This document shows positions 17,093 to 26,045 of a stretch of 64,000 nucleotides of DNA, piece by piece. Origin of the DNA: Bradyrhizobium sp. CCGB12 (GTDB taxonomy: Bacteria > Pseudomonadota > Alphaproteobacteria > Rhizobiales > Xanthobacteraceae); assembly GCF_024199845.1 (NCBI RefSeq), contig NZ_JANADO010000001.1, positions 62,001 to 126,000 of the forward strand, read 5' to 3'. Position numbers and translations under genes: made by a program. The stretch's first letter is position 1; every line of letters starts with the position of its first letter. The notes under the pieces are model-generated. The model was not told where the DNA came from. It made no database searches and saw only the letters and a program-made list of their open reading frames with translations.

Positions 17093-17941
17093 CTATCGTC
17101 CTTCGCCCGCGCGCCACAGCGCATCCAGACCGTGCCGATAGGTCGGGCAGGACAGCGTGACGCCGAGCTCGCGCCTCAGTTTCGCGTTGGAGACGCGGGC
17201 GCTGCTGGCATAGAAGCTGCGGGCCATCGCCGACATCTTGGCGGTCGCGAACGGTTCTTCGGGCGGCGGTGCAACGCCCATCAGCTGCGCGGCATAGGCG
17301 ATCACGTCCTGCGGCGGCGCGGGCTCGTCGTCGCACACGTTCCAGGTGCCGCCGCCTCGATGACGAACCGCGGCCATGATCGCGCTCGCGATGTCGTCGA
17401 CGTGGATGCGATTGAAGACCTGTCCGGGCTTGACGATGCGCCGGGCCGTTCCAGCGCGCAGCGTCGCCAGCGCGTTGCGGCCGGGTCCGTAGATGCCCGC
17501 AAGCCTGAGGATCGCGGCATCGCCGCCTGTCGCATCCGCCCAGGCTTGCTCCGCCGCGATCCGCATTTGCGTGCGCGCGAGCGCAGCCTGCGGCGGCGTG
17601 CTCTCGTCCACCCATCCGCCGCCGTGGTCGCCATAGACGCCGATGGTCGAGAGATAGACGACCTTGCGTCGGCCTGCTGCGAGCACGTTGCCGAACGTCG
17701 CAAGCGCGGGGTCGCCGGCGCTGCCGGGCGGGATCGAGATGAGAAGGACATCGGCGTCGCTGACACGTTCGACAGTCGTGCGATGCGGATCACTCCCGGA
17801 AAAGGGATGCACCTCGATGCCGGCAAGATCATCCCGCTGCGCGGGATCGCGCACGGTGCCGGCGACGTGCGAGAAAGCGCCGCCGAATCTGCGGACGAAG
17901 TGCCTGGCACTATAGCCGAAGCCAAGAATGAAGAGCCGCAT
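17093..17941 (-). CDS. NAD(P)-dependent epimerase/dehydratase-like SDR protein
   Basis: A 282-residue extended short-chain dehydrogenase-like protein, similar in layout to the YeeZ group. The dinucleotide-binding start reads MRLFILGFGYSARHF; a later strand holds VVYLSTIGVYGDHGG, and a typical epimerase piece is IYGPGRNALATLR. The YxxxK pair is not obvious, so catalytic status is uncertain. It is transcribed away from the phosphatase gene at 18097, with 155 bp between the starts. Substrate unknown. Confidence 0.78.
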   Translation of the reverse strand: MRLFILGFGYSARHFVRRFGGAFSHVAGTVRDPAQRDDLAGIEVHPFSGSDPHRTTVERVSDADVLLISIPPGSAGDPALATFGNVLAAGRRKVVYLSTIGVYGDHGGGWVDESTPPQAALARTQMRIAAEQAWADATGGDAAILRLAGIYGPGRNALATLRAGTARRIVKPGQVFNRIHVDDIASAIMAAVRHRGGGTWNVCDDEPAPPQDVIAYAAQLMGVAPPPEEPFATAKMSAMARSFYASSARVSNAKLRRELGVTLSCPTYRHGLDALWRAGEGR

Positions 17942-18096
17942 GCCTCTGCCGTGCTGGTCGGAGTTCCCGTCGCGCTGGCTGCGCGTCCCCGCTCATAAGA
18001 GATTTTTGGGTCCGGCAAAAGATATTGCGATTTGTCTCGCCCGCGGCCTCGGGCGATGGTTGCCCGTCGAGAAAGCCATGCCGCCGGGAGCATCCA

Positions 18097-18825
18097 TTGC
18101 AGACGTCGTTACCGACCGCGTCGGCCGTGCCGTTGGAGGCTGAGGCCGCCGACCTGATCCGGCAGGCCGCCGCGCTCATCTTCGACGTCGACGGCACCCT
18201 TGCGGAGACGGAGGAACTGCACCGGCTGGCCTTCAATCATGCCTTCTCGCGCCATGGTCTCGGCTGGGAGTGGGACCGCGCCGTCTACAAGGACCTGCTG
18301 CGGGTGACCGGGGGCAAGGAACGCATGCGCGCCTACCATGCAAGGCAGCTGATCGCCCGGCCATTGACGGACGAGGACATCGCGGAGCTTCACCGCATCA
18401 AGACCGCGCATTATGCCGGGCTGATCGAGACCGGCTGCTGTTCCTTACGGCCGGGCGTGGCGGAACTGCTGGCCGCCGCAAAGGCGCGCGGCCAGCGACT
18501 TGCGATCGCAACCACCACCTCGCACGGCAATATCGATGCGCTGCTCTCGCAGACGCTCGGGACGCGCTGGGCTAAAGATTTCGATGCGATCGTCGCCGGC
18601 GACGATATCAGGCACAAGAAGCCCGCGCCGGACGTCTATCTCGAAGTGCTGGCGCGCCTGAGGCTTGACGCGTCCGACTGCGTTGCGATCGAGGATTCCG
18701 CCAACGGGCTGATCGCGGCCTCGCGGGCGAACATTCCGGTTCTCATCACGCGCAGCATGTTCTTCCGGGATGATGATTTCAGCGATGCGCGGGTCGTGCT
18801 GGAGGATTTGTCGGGGCTTGGGTGA
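18097..18825 (+). CDS. HAD-superfamily phosphatase, CbbY-like
   Basis: A 242-residue HAD hydrolase, subfamily with the small helical cap. Motif I is IFDVDGTLAETEE (nucleophile Asp and acid Asp), motif II is ATTTSHGN, and motif III/IV are HKKPAPDVYLEVL and CVAIEDSANGL. CbbY enzymes clear misfire sugar bisphosphates such as xylulose-1,5-bisphosphate made by Rubisco; bradyrhizobia often carry such genes, but no Calvin-cycle gene lies nearby. The open frame starts at 18025, yet the TTG at 18097 has CGGGAG just upstream and gives a sensible length, so it is preferred. Confidence 0.82.
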   Translation: MQTSLPTASAVPLEAEAADLIRQAAALIFDVDGTLAETEELHRLAFNHAFSRHGLGWEWDRAVYKDLLRVTGGKERMRAYHARQLIARPLTDEDIAELHRIKTAHYAGLIETGCCSLRPGVAELLAAAKARGQRLAIATTTSHGNIDALLSQTLGTRWAKDFDAIVAGDDIRHKKPAPDVYLEVLARLRLDASDCVAIEDSANGLIAASRANIPVLITRSMFFRDDDFSDARVVLEDLSGLG

Positions 18826-18891
18826 GGTGCCCAACAAAAAATGAAAAAACAACCCCATGCACAGTAGATCACGCCGGCGTGACCGCCATCT

Positions 18892-19299
18892 TCAGTGAAC
18901 GCGGTGACTTGTTCTATCGTCCTCTGATTGCTCGACAATCTGCGCGATCGGACTCGACTGGTGATGCACCAGGCGCCAGTCGTCGCCGACGCGACGGAAA
19001 TGGTTCGCCGCGGCCAAAGCAGTGCCGTCGACGATCTCGATGCAGAGCACGCGCGCGCTGTCGCCGTCGACGATCGCCTGCGGCTCGGCACACACGATCT
19101 GCGGCCGTTCCGGGTTCTGCAGGATGTCGCGCCAGCTTCCGATCACCGTGGCCCGCCCGATAATGGCTGGCCAGCCGGGATGGATGCAGGAAATGGTGTC
19201 GTCATCCGCCCACATCCGTTCCATTTCGTCGAAATTGCCGGTCGAAAAGGCGGCGTAGAAGGCCGCGTTCGCGGCGATGACCTTGCTGTCCTTTGCCAT
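18892..19299 (-). CDS. NTF2-like (SnoaL-type) small protein
   Basis: A 135-residue protein with the fold signature of the NTF2/SnoaL group: helix start NAAFYAAFSTGNFDEMERMWADDD, then SCIHPGWPAIIGRATVIGSW and the beta-rich end NHFRRVGDDWRLVHHQSSP (given in pieces). Such proteins are small cone-shaped dimers, often isomerases or binding domains; the function here is unknown. The ATG at 19299 gives the normal family length; the longer frame upstream has no recognisable sequence. It converges on the phosphatase gene, with a T-rich minus-strand stretch just downstream but no clear hairpin. Confidence 0.78.
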   Translation of the reverse strand: MAKDSKVIAANAAFYAAFSTGNFDEMERMWADDDTISCIHPGWPAIIGRATVIGSWRDILQNPERPQIVCAEPQAIVDGDSARVLCIEIVDGTALAAANHFRRVGDDWRLVHHQSSPIAQIVEQSEDDRTSHRVH

Positions 19300-19393
19300 G
19301 CCTCTCGGGTGCGGCAATGACAGGCAAAAATCAAGCGCGACTTCCGTCGACTTTGACCGCAATGCAGCATTCAAGATGCTGCCCGCTTTGTGG

Positions 19394-20878
19394 TCACGCC
19401 GAGACGTGCGTCGCCACCGCCCGCCGCGCGCCATCCTTGTAGAGACGGCCGAGCGCTGTGGTGACGGCTTCGCGCAGCCGCGGCTCGGCACCAAGCGGCC
19501 CGAACACCTTCGCGACTCCGAGCAGTGCGGGCGCGAGCCGCTCGGCGACGGGACCCGCCTCGCGCGCCAGCGTGGCGAATTCAGCGGCGAGCGGATCGCG
19601 CACGTCGATCGCGCGACCCTGCTCATCTGTTGCGGTGACGTAGCGCATCCAGCCGGCCACCGCGAGTGCATGGGTGGCGATCGGCAAATCCTTGCGCAGG
19701 CGATCCTGCATCGCACCGAGCAGGCGCTGCGGAAGCTTTTGCGAGCCGTCCATCGCGATCTGCCAGGTGCGGTGATGCAGCGCCGGATTGGCGAAGCGCG
19801 TCAGCAGCGAGGCGCGGTAAGCGGCGAGGTCCGTGCCAACAGGCATTGTCAGCGTCACCGCGGCCTCCTCCATCACCTGCGCGGCGAGGCGCGCGAAATG
19901 CGGATCCTGCATGGTGTTGGCGATGGTCTCATAGCCCGAGAGATAACCGAGATAGGCGAGGGCGGAATGGCTGGCGTTGAGCAGCCGCAGCTTCATCAGC
20001 TCGAAAGGCTTGACGTCGCTGACGAGCTCGACGCCTGCGGCGGCAAGATCGGGCCGGTCCGCCGTGAAGCGGTCCTCGACCACCCATTGCGTGAAGGGCT
20101 CGGTCATCACGGGCCATACGTCGCGCATGCCCAGCGCCGATGACACCGCATCCCGGTCGGCATCCGTGGTCTCCGGTACGATGCGGTCGACCATGGTCGA
20201 GGGGAAGGCGGCCGTATCCGCAATCCACTTGCCGAGATCCTTGGATCGTAGCGCGGCGAATTGCGTCACGATCCGCTGCACGGTGTGGCCGTTGGCGGCG
20301 AGATTGTCGCAGCACACCACGGTAAAGGGCGAAAGCCCCTGCGCACGCCGGCGTGCCAGCGCAGCCACGATGAAGCCGGGCGCCGAGCGCGGCGCGTCAA
20401 AATTGTTGAGGTCGTGCACGATATCAGGGTGCCGCTCGTCGAGGTCGCCGGTCTGCGGCGTGTGGCAATAGCCCTTCTCGGTGACGGTCAGGGAGACGAT
20501 GCGAATGGCGGGATCGGCCATCCGTTCGACCAGCGCTGCCGGCTTCTCACGCGCGACGACGCTGTCGAGCAGCGCGCCGATGACGCGGTGCTCGGTGCCT
20601 TCGGCCGAACGTATGGCAACGGTGTAGAGATGGTCCTGCGGGGCGAGGGCATCGCGCGTATCCGGGCTGCGCAGGCTCGCGCCGACGATGCCCCAGGACG
20701 AGCTGCCGGCGGAAAGGCAATCGTCGATGATCACGGCCTGATGCGCGCGATGAAACGCCCCCAGGCCCAGATGCACGACGCCGGGCGTGACGCGCGAACG
20801 GTCATAGGCCGGGCGGCGGATTGCCGGCGGCAACCGGTCGAGATTGGCGCTGGCAAGACGCACTGAACCTGGGCGCAT
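19394..20878 (-). CDS. uxuB: D-mannonate oxidoreductase / fructuronate reductase (mannitol dehydrogenase family)
   Basis: A 494-residue long-chain polyol dehydrogenase. The N-terminal Rossmann region reads VVHLGLGAFHRAHQAVIIDD, and the C-terminal domain has the family signature KLRLLNASHSALAYLGYLSG (catalytic Lys and Asn). UxuB reduces D-fructuronate to D-mannonate with NADH. The pathway call rests on uxuA and the TRAP transporter in the opposite-strand operon; mannitol or arabinitol dehydrogenase is the alternative. It shares a control region with the divergent FadR-type regulator, whose likely operator lies at 20943-20957. Confidence 0.82.
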   Translation of the reverse strand: MRPGSVRLASANLDRLPPAIRRPAYDRSRVTPGVVHLGLGAFHRAHQAVIIDDCLSAGSSSWGIVGASLRSPDTRDALAPQDHLYTVAIRSAEGTEHRVIGALLDSVVAREKPAALVERMADPAIRIVSLTVTEKGYCHTPQTGDLDERHPDIVHDLNNFDAPRSAPGFIVAALARRRAQGLSPFTVVCCDNLAANGHTVQRIVTQFAALRSKDLGKWIADTAAFPSTMVDRIVPETTDADRDAVSSALGMRDVWPVMTEPFTQWVVEDRFTADRPDLAAAGVELVSDVKPFELMKLRLLNASHSALAYLGYLSGYETIANTMQDPHFARLAAQVMEEAAVTLTMPVGTDLAAYRASLLTRFANPALHHRTWQIAMDGSQKLPQRLLGAMQDRLRKDLPIATHALAVAGWMRYVTATDEQGRAIDVRDPLAAEFATLAREAGPVAERLAPALLGVAKVFGPLGAEPRLREAVTTALGRLYKDGARRAVATHVSA

Positions 20879-20942
20879 GGACGTCTCCCCTTTGCTTTGC
20901 CGCTGCTTGACATGGCGCCCGTATCAGGTCAATGCTCCGGTC

Positions 20943-20970
20943 AATTGGTAAGACCAATTTTCCAAAATTG
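20943..20970. promoter_or_regulatory. FadR/UxuR-type operator with a second overlapping palindrome
   Basis: ATTGGTAAGACCAAT (20943-20957) is a perfect inverted repeat and contains TGGTNNNACCA, the classic recognition pattern of FadR-subfamily GntR regulators. Overlapping it, CCAATTTT-CC-AAAATTGG (20953-20970) forms a second palindrome with 8-bp arms. The site lies between the start of uxuB and that of the GntR gene, so it likely controls both directions. Confidence 0.7.
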
Positions 20971-21022
20971 GCCGGTCGCGGGTGCTCGAGGCGCCTGGAC
21001 GACCCTTTCAGGAGGAACCAGC

Positions 21023-21835
21023 GTGCCGCTGGAAGCTGTGGAGGCGAGACGGCTTTATCGCCAGGTCGCCGATCAATTGCGAGGCCTGATCGACGGCGGC
21101 GAGTACGCGGTCGGCAGCCGCCTGCCGACCGAGCGCGAGCTCGCCGAGCAGCTCAAGGTGTCGCGGCCGACGGTGCGCGAAGCCCTGATCGCGCTCGAGG
21201 TCGAGGGCCGCCTCCGCATCCGCGTCGGTTCCGGAATCTATGTGATCGAGCCCGCCGTCGTTGCCGCGCCCGCGCCTGCGTCCGTCATCGAGGGGCCGTT
21301 CGAGCTGCTGCGCGCCCGCGAATTCCTGGAAGGCGCCATCGCCGAAGAGGCCGCGCGCGTGGCGACCAGGAACGATGTCGCCCGCATCGATGCGTCCCTT
21401 GTCGCGATGGGGAATGTTGAACATCCCGGCGAAGCCTCGATGGTCCACGACCGCGCGTTCCACGTCGCGATCGCCGGAAGCCTCGGCAACGCCGTTCTGG
21501 TGCGCGTGGTCGGCGAGCTATTCGACCAGCGTCTCAATCCCTATTTTGCGCAGCTTGCGCATTATTTCGAGAGCCCGGGCACGTGGCGCACGGCGCTGGA
21601 CGAGCATCGCGCCGTGCGCGACGCGATCGTGGCGCATGATCCGGACGCCGCGCGCGATGCGATGCGCGAGCATCTGGCGCGCTCCCAGGAGCGCTTTGCG
21701 CAGAATTTTGGCGCCGAGGGCGCGACTGCATCACCAGTCGGGCGGGGCCGGGTCGCGCGATCTCCGGCCAAGCCGGCAAAAACCAAGAGAGCACCAAAGA
21801 CGCTGGCCAAGAATGGCAGCGCGCGGCGCCGATGA
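21023..21835 (+). CDS. GntR-family regulator, FadR/FCD subfamily (UxuR-like)
   Basis: A 270-residue regulator. The GntR winged helix is at about 8-75: RLYRQVADQLRGLIDGGEY, then LPTERELAEQLKVSRPTVRE. The FCD effector domain follows (about 90-230), with conserved Arg, Asp and His positions in LLRAREFLEGAIAEEAA, DRAFHVAIA and DEHRAVRDAI. The last 35 residues are a basic Lys/Ala/Pro tail. A GTG at 21023 preceded by AGGAGG with 7-base spacing is the clear start; the frame opened at 20897 is too long. It probably senses a hexuronate or aldonate and represses uxuB, itself and the transporter operon. Confidence 0.87.
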   Translation: MPLEAVEARRLYRQVADQLRGLIDGGEYAVGSRLPTERELAEQLKVSRPTVREALIALEVEGRLRIRVGSGIYVIEPAVVAAPAPASVIEGPFELLRAREFLEGAIAEEAARVATRNDVARIDASLVAMGNVEHPGEASMVHDRAFHVAIAGSLGNAVLVRVVGELFDQRLNPYFAQLAHYFESPGTWRTALDEHRAVRDAIVAHDPDAARDAMREHLARSQERFAQNFGAEGATASPVGRGRVARSPAKPAKTKRAPKTLAKNGSARRR

Positions 21836-21906
21836 GATTGGACGGCTTGTCCCGGCTTTGGGACGGGCGAACAAGAAGCAGACTTTAGTCAGTGGAGGAT
21901 AAGTCA

Positions 21907-22884
21907 GTGTTGAAGAAGATGACCATGGTGCTGGCGACTTCGGTCGCGGCAATGTTCGCGGCGACCAATCCCGGCATGGCGCAGACCAAGCTCAAATGGG
22001 CCCACGTCTACGAGACCTCGGAGCCGTTCCACACCGCCTCGGTCTGGGCCGCGCAGGAGATCGGCAAGCGTACCAACGGGCGCTACCAGATCGAGGTCTA
22101 TCCGGCCTCCCAGCTCGGCAAGGAAGCCGACATCAACCAGGGCCTTGCGCTCGGCTCGGTCGACATCATCATCTCCGGCTCGAGCTTCGCGGCCAAGAGC
22201 TTCCCGCCGATCGGCGTCACCTACTATCCGTACACTTTCCGCGACGCCGATCATCTGCTCGCCTACACCAAGAGCGACATCTTCAAGGAGCTCGCCAAGG
22301 GCTATGAGGACAAGAGCGGCCACCACATCGTCGCGGTGACCTATTACGGCGTGCGCCAGACCTCGTCGAACAAGCCGATCAAGACCTGCGCCGACATGAA
22401 GGGCCTGAAGATGCGCGTGCCGGACGTGCCGGCTTACCTCGCGATGCCGCGCGCCTGCGGCGCCAACACCGCGCCGATCGCCTTCGCCGAGGTCTACCTC
22501 GCGCTCCAGAACGGCACCGTCGAGGCGCAGGAGAACCCGCTGACCACGATCGAGGCCAAGAAGTTCTACGAGGTGCAGAAGCACATCGTGTTGACCGGCC
22601 ATATCGTCGATCACCTCAACACCGTGATCGCCGGCGCGCTGTGGAAGAAGCTCAGCGACGAGGACAAGAAGATCTTCACCGACGTCGCCCAGGAGGCCGC
22701 CGCCAAGGCCACCGGGGAGATCAAGCAGAACGAGGCCAAGCTGGTCGCCTTCTTTAGGGAGAAAGGCCTGTCGGTGACCGAGGTCGACAAGAACGAGTTC
22801 CGCGACACCGTGCTGAAGAACGTCGCGTTCGAGACGTTCGGTTACCGCAAGGCCGACTGGGAGCGGATCCAGGCGGTGAAGTGA
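21907..22884 (+). CDS. dctP: TRAP transporter substrate-binding protein (DctP family)
   Basis: A 325-residue periplasmic binding protein. A signal peptide (residues 1-25, ending GMAQ) is followed by TKLKWAHVYETSEPFHTASV. The TRAP signature is clear: GVRQTSSNKPIKTCADMKGLK, then MRVPDVPAYL with the Arg that binds the substrate carboxylate, and NGTVEAQENPLTTI. The GTG start has GGAGG at 8 bases. Ligand is likely a sugar acid, judging from the uxu and dehydrogenase genes in the same operon. A palindromic repeat element (22894-22976) lies between this gene and the next one. Confidence 0.93.
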   Translation: MLKKMTMVLATSVAAMFAATNPGMAQTKLKWAHVYETSEPFHTASVWAAQEIGKRTNGRYQIEVYPASQLGKEADINQGLALGSVDIIISGSSFAAKSFPPIGVTYYPYTFRDADHLLAYTKSDIFKELAKGYEDKSGHHIVAVTYYGVRQTSSNKPIKTCADMKGLKMRVPDVPAYLAMPRACGANTAPIAFAEVYLALQNGTVEAQENPLTTIEAKKFYEVQKHIVLTGHIVDHLNTVIAGALWKKLSDEDKKIFTDVAQEAAAKATGEIKQNEAKLVAFFREKGLSVTEVDKNEFRDTVLKNVAFETFGYRKADWERIQAVK

Positions 22885-22893
22885 CGACGTAGT

Positions 22894-22976
22894 CGTCATC
22901 CCGGGGCGGTCCGTAGGACCGAACCCGGGATCTCGAGGTTCCGGGTTCGACGCTGACGCGTCGCCCCGGAACGACG
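22894..22976. repeat. GC-rich palindromic repeat element inside the TRAP operon
   Basis: Outer arms 22894-22908 and 22962-22976 pair with two mismatches. Inside are a small hairpin around 22908-22920, a longer one with arms GAACCCGG/CCGGGTTC (22921-22928 and 22941-22948), and another around 22949-22963. The whole 83 bp folds into a multi-stem structure. Sequences of this type (starting CGTCATCCCGGGG) are dispersed repeats in Bradyrhizobium. Here it separates the binding-protein gene from the membrane-subunit genes. Confidence 0.75.
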
Positions 22977-22996
22977 ATTTGGAGAGAGGTACACCC

Positions 22997-23575
22997 ATGT
23001 CGACCGCCGAAATACACCGGCAGATCACCGCGGATGAGATCGCCCATACTTTCGAGGAAGAGGCGGCACCGAAGGTCGATCTCGGCGTCTACGCTTTCGA
23101 AGACTGGCTGGCGCTGGTGATCTTCTGGGTGATGGCGCTCGCCGTCTTCCTCCAGTTCTTCACCCGTTACGTGCTCAACGACAGCTACGCCTGGACCGAG
23201 GAGATCGCGACTTACTGCCTGATCGGCGTGGTCTTCATCGGCTCCTCGATGTGCGTGCGGCTGTCGCGGCACATCCAGGTCGATCTGATCTATCGCTATC
23301 TGCCGCGTATCGTAGCCCGCACGCTGTCGACTGCAATCGACCTGATCCGGGTCGCCTTCTTCGGCTACGCCATCAAGCTGGTCTGGGTCTACATCCAGAT
23401 CATCGGCGACGAATCCATGACCACGATCAATCTTCCCAAGGACTACGTCTATTACGCCGTGCTGCTCGGCTTCGTGCTGATGTTCGCACGCTCGGTGCAG
23501 GTGGCGGTGCAGAACTGGCGGCAAGGCTACTCGGTCCTCGAACGTCCCGGCGCCTACGACGGATCGGAAGGATAG
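22997..23575 (+). CDS. dctQ: TRAP transporter small membrane subunit (DctQ family)
   Basis: A 192-residue protein with four hydrophobic segments (about 40-60, 75-95, 115-135 and 155-172). Typical DctQ stretches are VLNDSYAWTEEIATYCLIG and FIGSSMCVRLSRHIQVDL. It pairs with the large subunit to form the sodium-driven importer. ATG at 22997 with GGAGAGAGG at good spacing; the upstream TTG at 22979 is rejected. The next gene starts 4 bp after the stop. Confidence 0.92.
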   Translation: MSTAEIHRQITADEIAHTFEEEAAPKVDLGVYAFEDWLALVIFWVMALAVFLQFFTRYVLNDSYAWTEEIATYCLIGVVFIGSSMCVRLSRHIQVDLIYRYLPRIVARTLSTAIDLIRVAFFGYAIKLVWVYIQIIGDESMTTINLPKDYVYYAVLLGFVLMFARSVQVAVQNWRQGYSVLERPGAYDGSEG

Positions 23576-23579
23576 GACC

Positions 23580-24986
23580 ATGCTGCTGTTGCTCGGAGGC
23601 TTTCTCGTTCTCATGCTGCTCGGCGTTCCCGTGGCGATTGCCATGGCCGCGTCGTCGCTGCTCTACATCCTGGTCAGCGGCGTGACGCCCGACGTCACGC
23701 TGGCGCAGCGCATGATCGCCGGCGTCGAGAGCTTTCCGCTGCTCGCCGTTCCCTTTTTCATCCTGGCCGGCAATCTCATGAACATCGCCGGCGTGACCGG
23801 CCGCATCTACAAGTTCGCCGTCGCGCTGGTCGGCTGGATGCGCGGCGGCCTCGGCCACGTCAACATCATCGGCTCGGTGATCTTCTCCGGCATGTCCGGC
23901 ACCGCCATTGCAGACGCTGCCGGTCTCGGCACCATCGAGATCAAGGCGATGAAGGACCACGGCTACTCCACCGAGTTCTCGGTCGGCGTCACCGCGGCCT
24001 CGGCTACGCTCGGACCGATCATCCCGCCGTCGCTGCCCTTCGTGATCTACGGCATGATGGCGAACGTCTCGATCGGCGCGCTGTTCCTCGGCGGCGTCAT
24101 TCCGGGCATCGTCCTGACACTGTTCATGATGGCCACCGTCACCTACTTCGCGCACAAGAACAAATGGGGCAGCGACACGCCGTTCTCGTGGCCGCAGCTC
24201 GGTTCGGCCGGCCTCGAGATCGCCGTCGTGCTCGCGTTCCCGCTCGCGATCTGGCTGATGGTGATGGCCGGCATGTCGACCAACATGGCCGTCGTCATCG
24301 GCCTCGGCACGCTGCTGATCATCGACTGGTACTTCGATTTCTCGGCGGTGATGGCGCTGATGGCGCCGGTGATCCTGATCGGCGGCATGACGCTCGGCTG
24401 GTTCACGCCGACGGAAGCCGCGGTCGCCGCCGTGATCTGGTCGCTGTTCCTCGGCCTCGTCCGTTACCGCACCATGACGCTGAAGACGGTGGCGAAGGCG
24501 ACCTTCGACACCATCGAGACCACGGCTTCGGTGCTGTTCATCGTCACGGCAGCCTCGATCTTCGCCTGGCTGCTCACTGTGTCGCAGGCGGCCCAGATGT
24601 TGTCGGACTGGATGCTCAGCATCACCCACAACAAATGGGTGTTCCTGGCACTCGCCAACATCCTGATCCTGTTCGTCGGCTGCTTCATCGACACTACGGC
24701 CGCGATCACCATCCTGGTGCCGATCCTGCTGCCGATCGTGCTCAAGCTCGGCATCGATCCCATTCATTTCGGCCTCATCATGACGCTGAATCTGATGATC
24801 GGCCTGTTGCATCCACCGCTCGGCATGGTGTTGTTCGTGCTCGCGCGCGTGGCAAAACTCTCGGTCGAGCGCACGACGGTGGCGATCCTGCCCTGGCTGG
24901 TACCGCTGCTGCTCGCGCTGATCGCGATCACCTACATTCCCGACCTGACCCTCTGGCTGCCGAAATACATGGGACTTTCCAAATGA
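23580..24986 (+). CDS. dctM: TRAP transporter large membrane subunit (DctM family)
   Basis: A 468-residue protein with 12 or more hydrophobic segments. DctM signatures: AVPFFILAGNLMNIAGVTGR, SGMSGTAIADAAGLGTIE, SATLGPIIPPSLPFVIYGMM and the C-terminal MTLNLMIGLLHPPLGMVLFV. It is the ion-coupled translocation subunit. The stop overlaps the start of the zinc dehydrogenase gene (ATGA), so transport and catabolism are translationally coupled. Confidence 0.94.
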   Translation: MLLLLGGFLVLMLLGVPVAIAMAASSLLYILVSGVTPDVTLAQRMIAGVESFPLLAVPFFILAGNLMNIAGVTGRIYKFAVALVGWMRGGLGHVNIIGSVIFSGMSGTAIADAAGLGTIEIKAMKDHGYSTEFSVGVTAASATLGPIIPPSLPFVIYGMMANVSIGALFLGGVIPGIVLTLFMMATVTYFAHKNKWGSDTPFSWPQLGSAGLEIAVVLAFPLAIWLMVMAGMSTNMAVVIGLGTLLIIDWYFDFSAVMALMAPVILIGGMTLGWFTPTEAAVAAVIWSLFLGLVRYRTMTLKTVAKATFDTIETTASVLFIVTAASIFAWLLTVSQAAQMLSDWMLSITHNKWVFLALANILILFVGCFIDTTAAITILVPILLPIVLKLGIDPIHFGLIMTLNLMIGLLHPPLGMVLFVLARVAKLSVERTTVAILPWLVPLLLALIAITYIPDLTLWLPKYMGLSK

Positions 24987-26032
24987 CCTCCAAAGCTCTG
25001 GCCGCAACGCTGTTCGGCCCTGAAGATCTGCGCATGATCGAGCATCCGCTCGACAAGCTCGCACACGGCATGGTGCGCGTCCGCTTCGGCGCGGGCGGCA
25101 TCTGCGGCTCGGACATGCACTACTTCCGCCATGCCCGCACCGGCGATTTCGTGGTGAAGTCGCCGCTGGTGCTCGGTCACGAGATCTCGGGCGAGGTGGT
25201 GGAGATCGCAGGGTCCGCTGCGAACCTGAAGGTCGGCGACCGCGTCGCTGTCAACCCGTCGCGCTGGTGTGGTCATTGCGTTGCCTGCCGCGAGGGCCGG
25301 CCGAACCTCTGCGAGAACATCTATTTCATGGGCTCGGCCTCGAAGACCCCGCACATGCAGGGCGGCTTCGCCAATTATTTTGACGCGATCCCGGCGCAGT
25401 GCGTGAAGATCCCGGACCACGTGTCGTATCAAGCCGCAGCGCTGGCCGAGCCGCTCGCGGTCTGCCTGCACGCGGTCGCGCGCGCCGGCAACATCGAGGG
25501 CAAGCGCGGCATCATTTTCGGCGCCGGCCCGATCGGGCTCCTGACCATGCTGGCCGCGCACCGTGCCGGTATGGCTAACATTACGGTGGCCGACATCGCT
25601 CCGGCGCCGCTCGCCTTTGCGACCCGGCTCGGCGCCTCGCATGTCGAGAACGTTTCGGCCGGTGAAGACGGGCTGAAGGCGCAGGCGGCGTCGCGCCCCT
25701 ACGACGTCGCGTTTGAGGTCTCCGGTACGGCGGCGGGCCTTGCCAGCGCGATCGGCATCGTCAGGCGCGGCGGCATCGTGGTGCAGATCGGCAATCTGCC
25801 GGGCGGGCAGATCCCGACGCCGTCGAATGCGGTGATGGCCAAGGAGATCGACCTGCGCGGCTCGTTCCGCTTCGGCCTGGAGTTCATGACGGCGGTGGAA
25901 CTGATTGCCGACGGCAGCGTCGACGTGCTGTCGCTGGTGACCGCCGAGCGGCCGCTGTCGACCGCGCCGGACGCGCTGCGGCTGGCGCTCGACCGCTCGC
26001 AGAGCGTCAAGGTCGTGTTGACTGCCAACTGA
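24983..26032 (+). CDS. Zinc-dependent medium-chain dehydrogenase, L-idonate/L-gulonate 5-dehydrogenase type
   Basis: A 349-residue MDR enzyme. Catalytic zinc ligands are visible in GICGSDMHY (Cys) and GHEISGEVV (His-Glu). The structural zinc loop is CGHCVACREGRPNLC, with four cysteines. The NAD-binding motif is IIFGAGPIGLLTM. The closest named type is L-idonate 5-dehydrogenase, which shares the fold with L-gulonate 5-dehydrogenase; the latter makes D-fructuronate, exactly the UxuB substrate. Which substrate it takes cannot be decided from sequence. It is coupled to dctM upstream and followed by uxuA. Confidence 0.85.
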   Translation: MTSKALAATLFGPEDLRMIEHPLDKLAHGMVRVRFGAGGICGSDMHYFRHARTGDFVVKSPLVLGHEISGEVVEIAGSAANLKVGDRVAVNPSRWCGHCVACREGRPNLCENIYFMGSASKTPHMQGGFANYFDAIPAQCVKIPDHVSYQAAALAEPLAVCLHAVARAGNIEGKRGIIFGAGPIGLLTMLAAHRAGMANITVADIAPAPLAFATRLGASHVENVSAGEDGLKAQAASRPYDVAFEVSGTAAGLASAIGIVRRGGIVVQIGNLPGGQIPTPSNAVMAKEIDLRGSFRFGLEFMTAVELIADGSVDVLSLVTAERPLSTAPDALRLALDRSQSVKVVLTAN

Positions 26033-26045
26033 TTCTTGTTTTGAC

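Noticed and set aside
24164..24982. N-terminal extension of the zinc dehydrogenase into dctM
   Set aside because: The upstream translation is an antisense-like low-complexity shadow; the ATG at 24983 overlaps the dctM stop and starts the normal enzyme.
23427..25064. 545-codon minus-strand frame opposite dctM
   Set aside because: Composed of His/Asp/Gln/Arg repeats produced by the antisense of membrane-protein codons.
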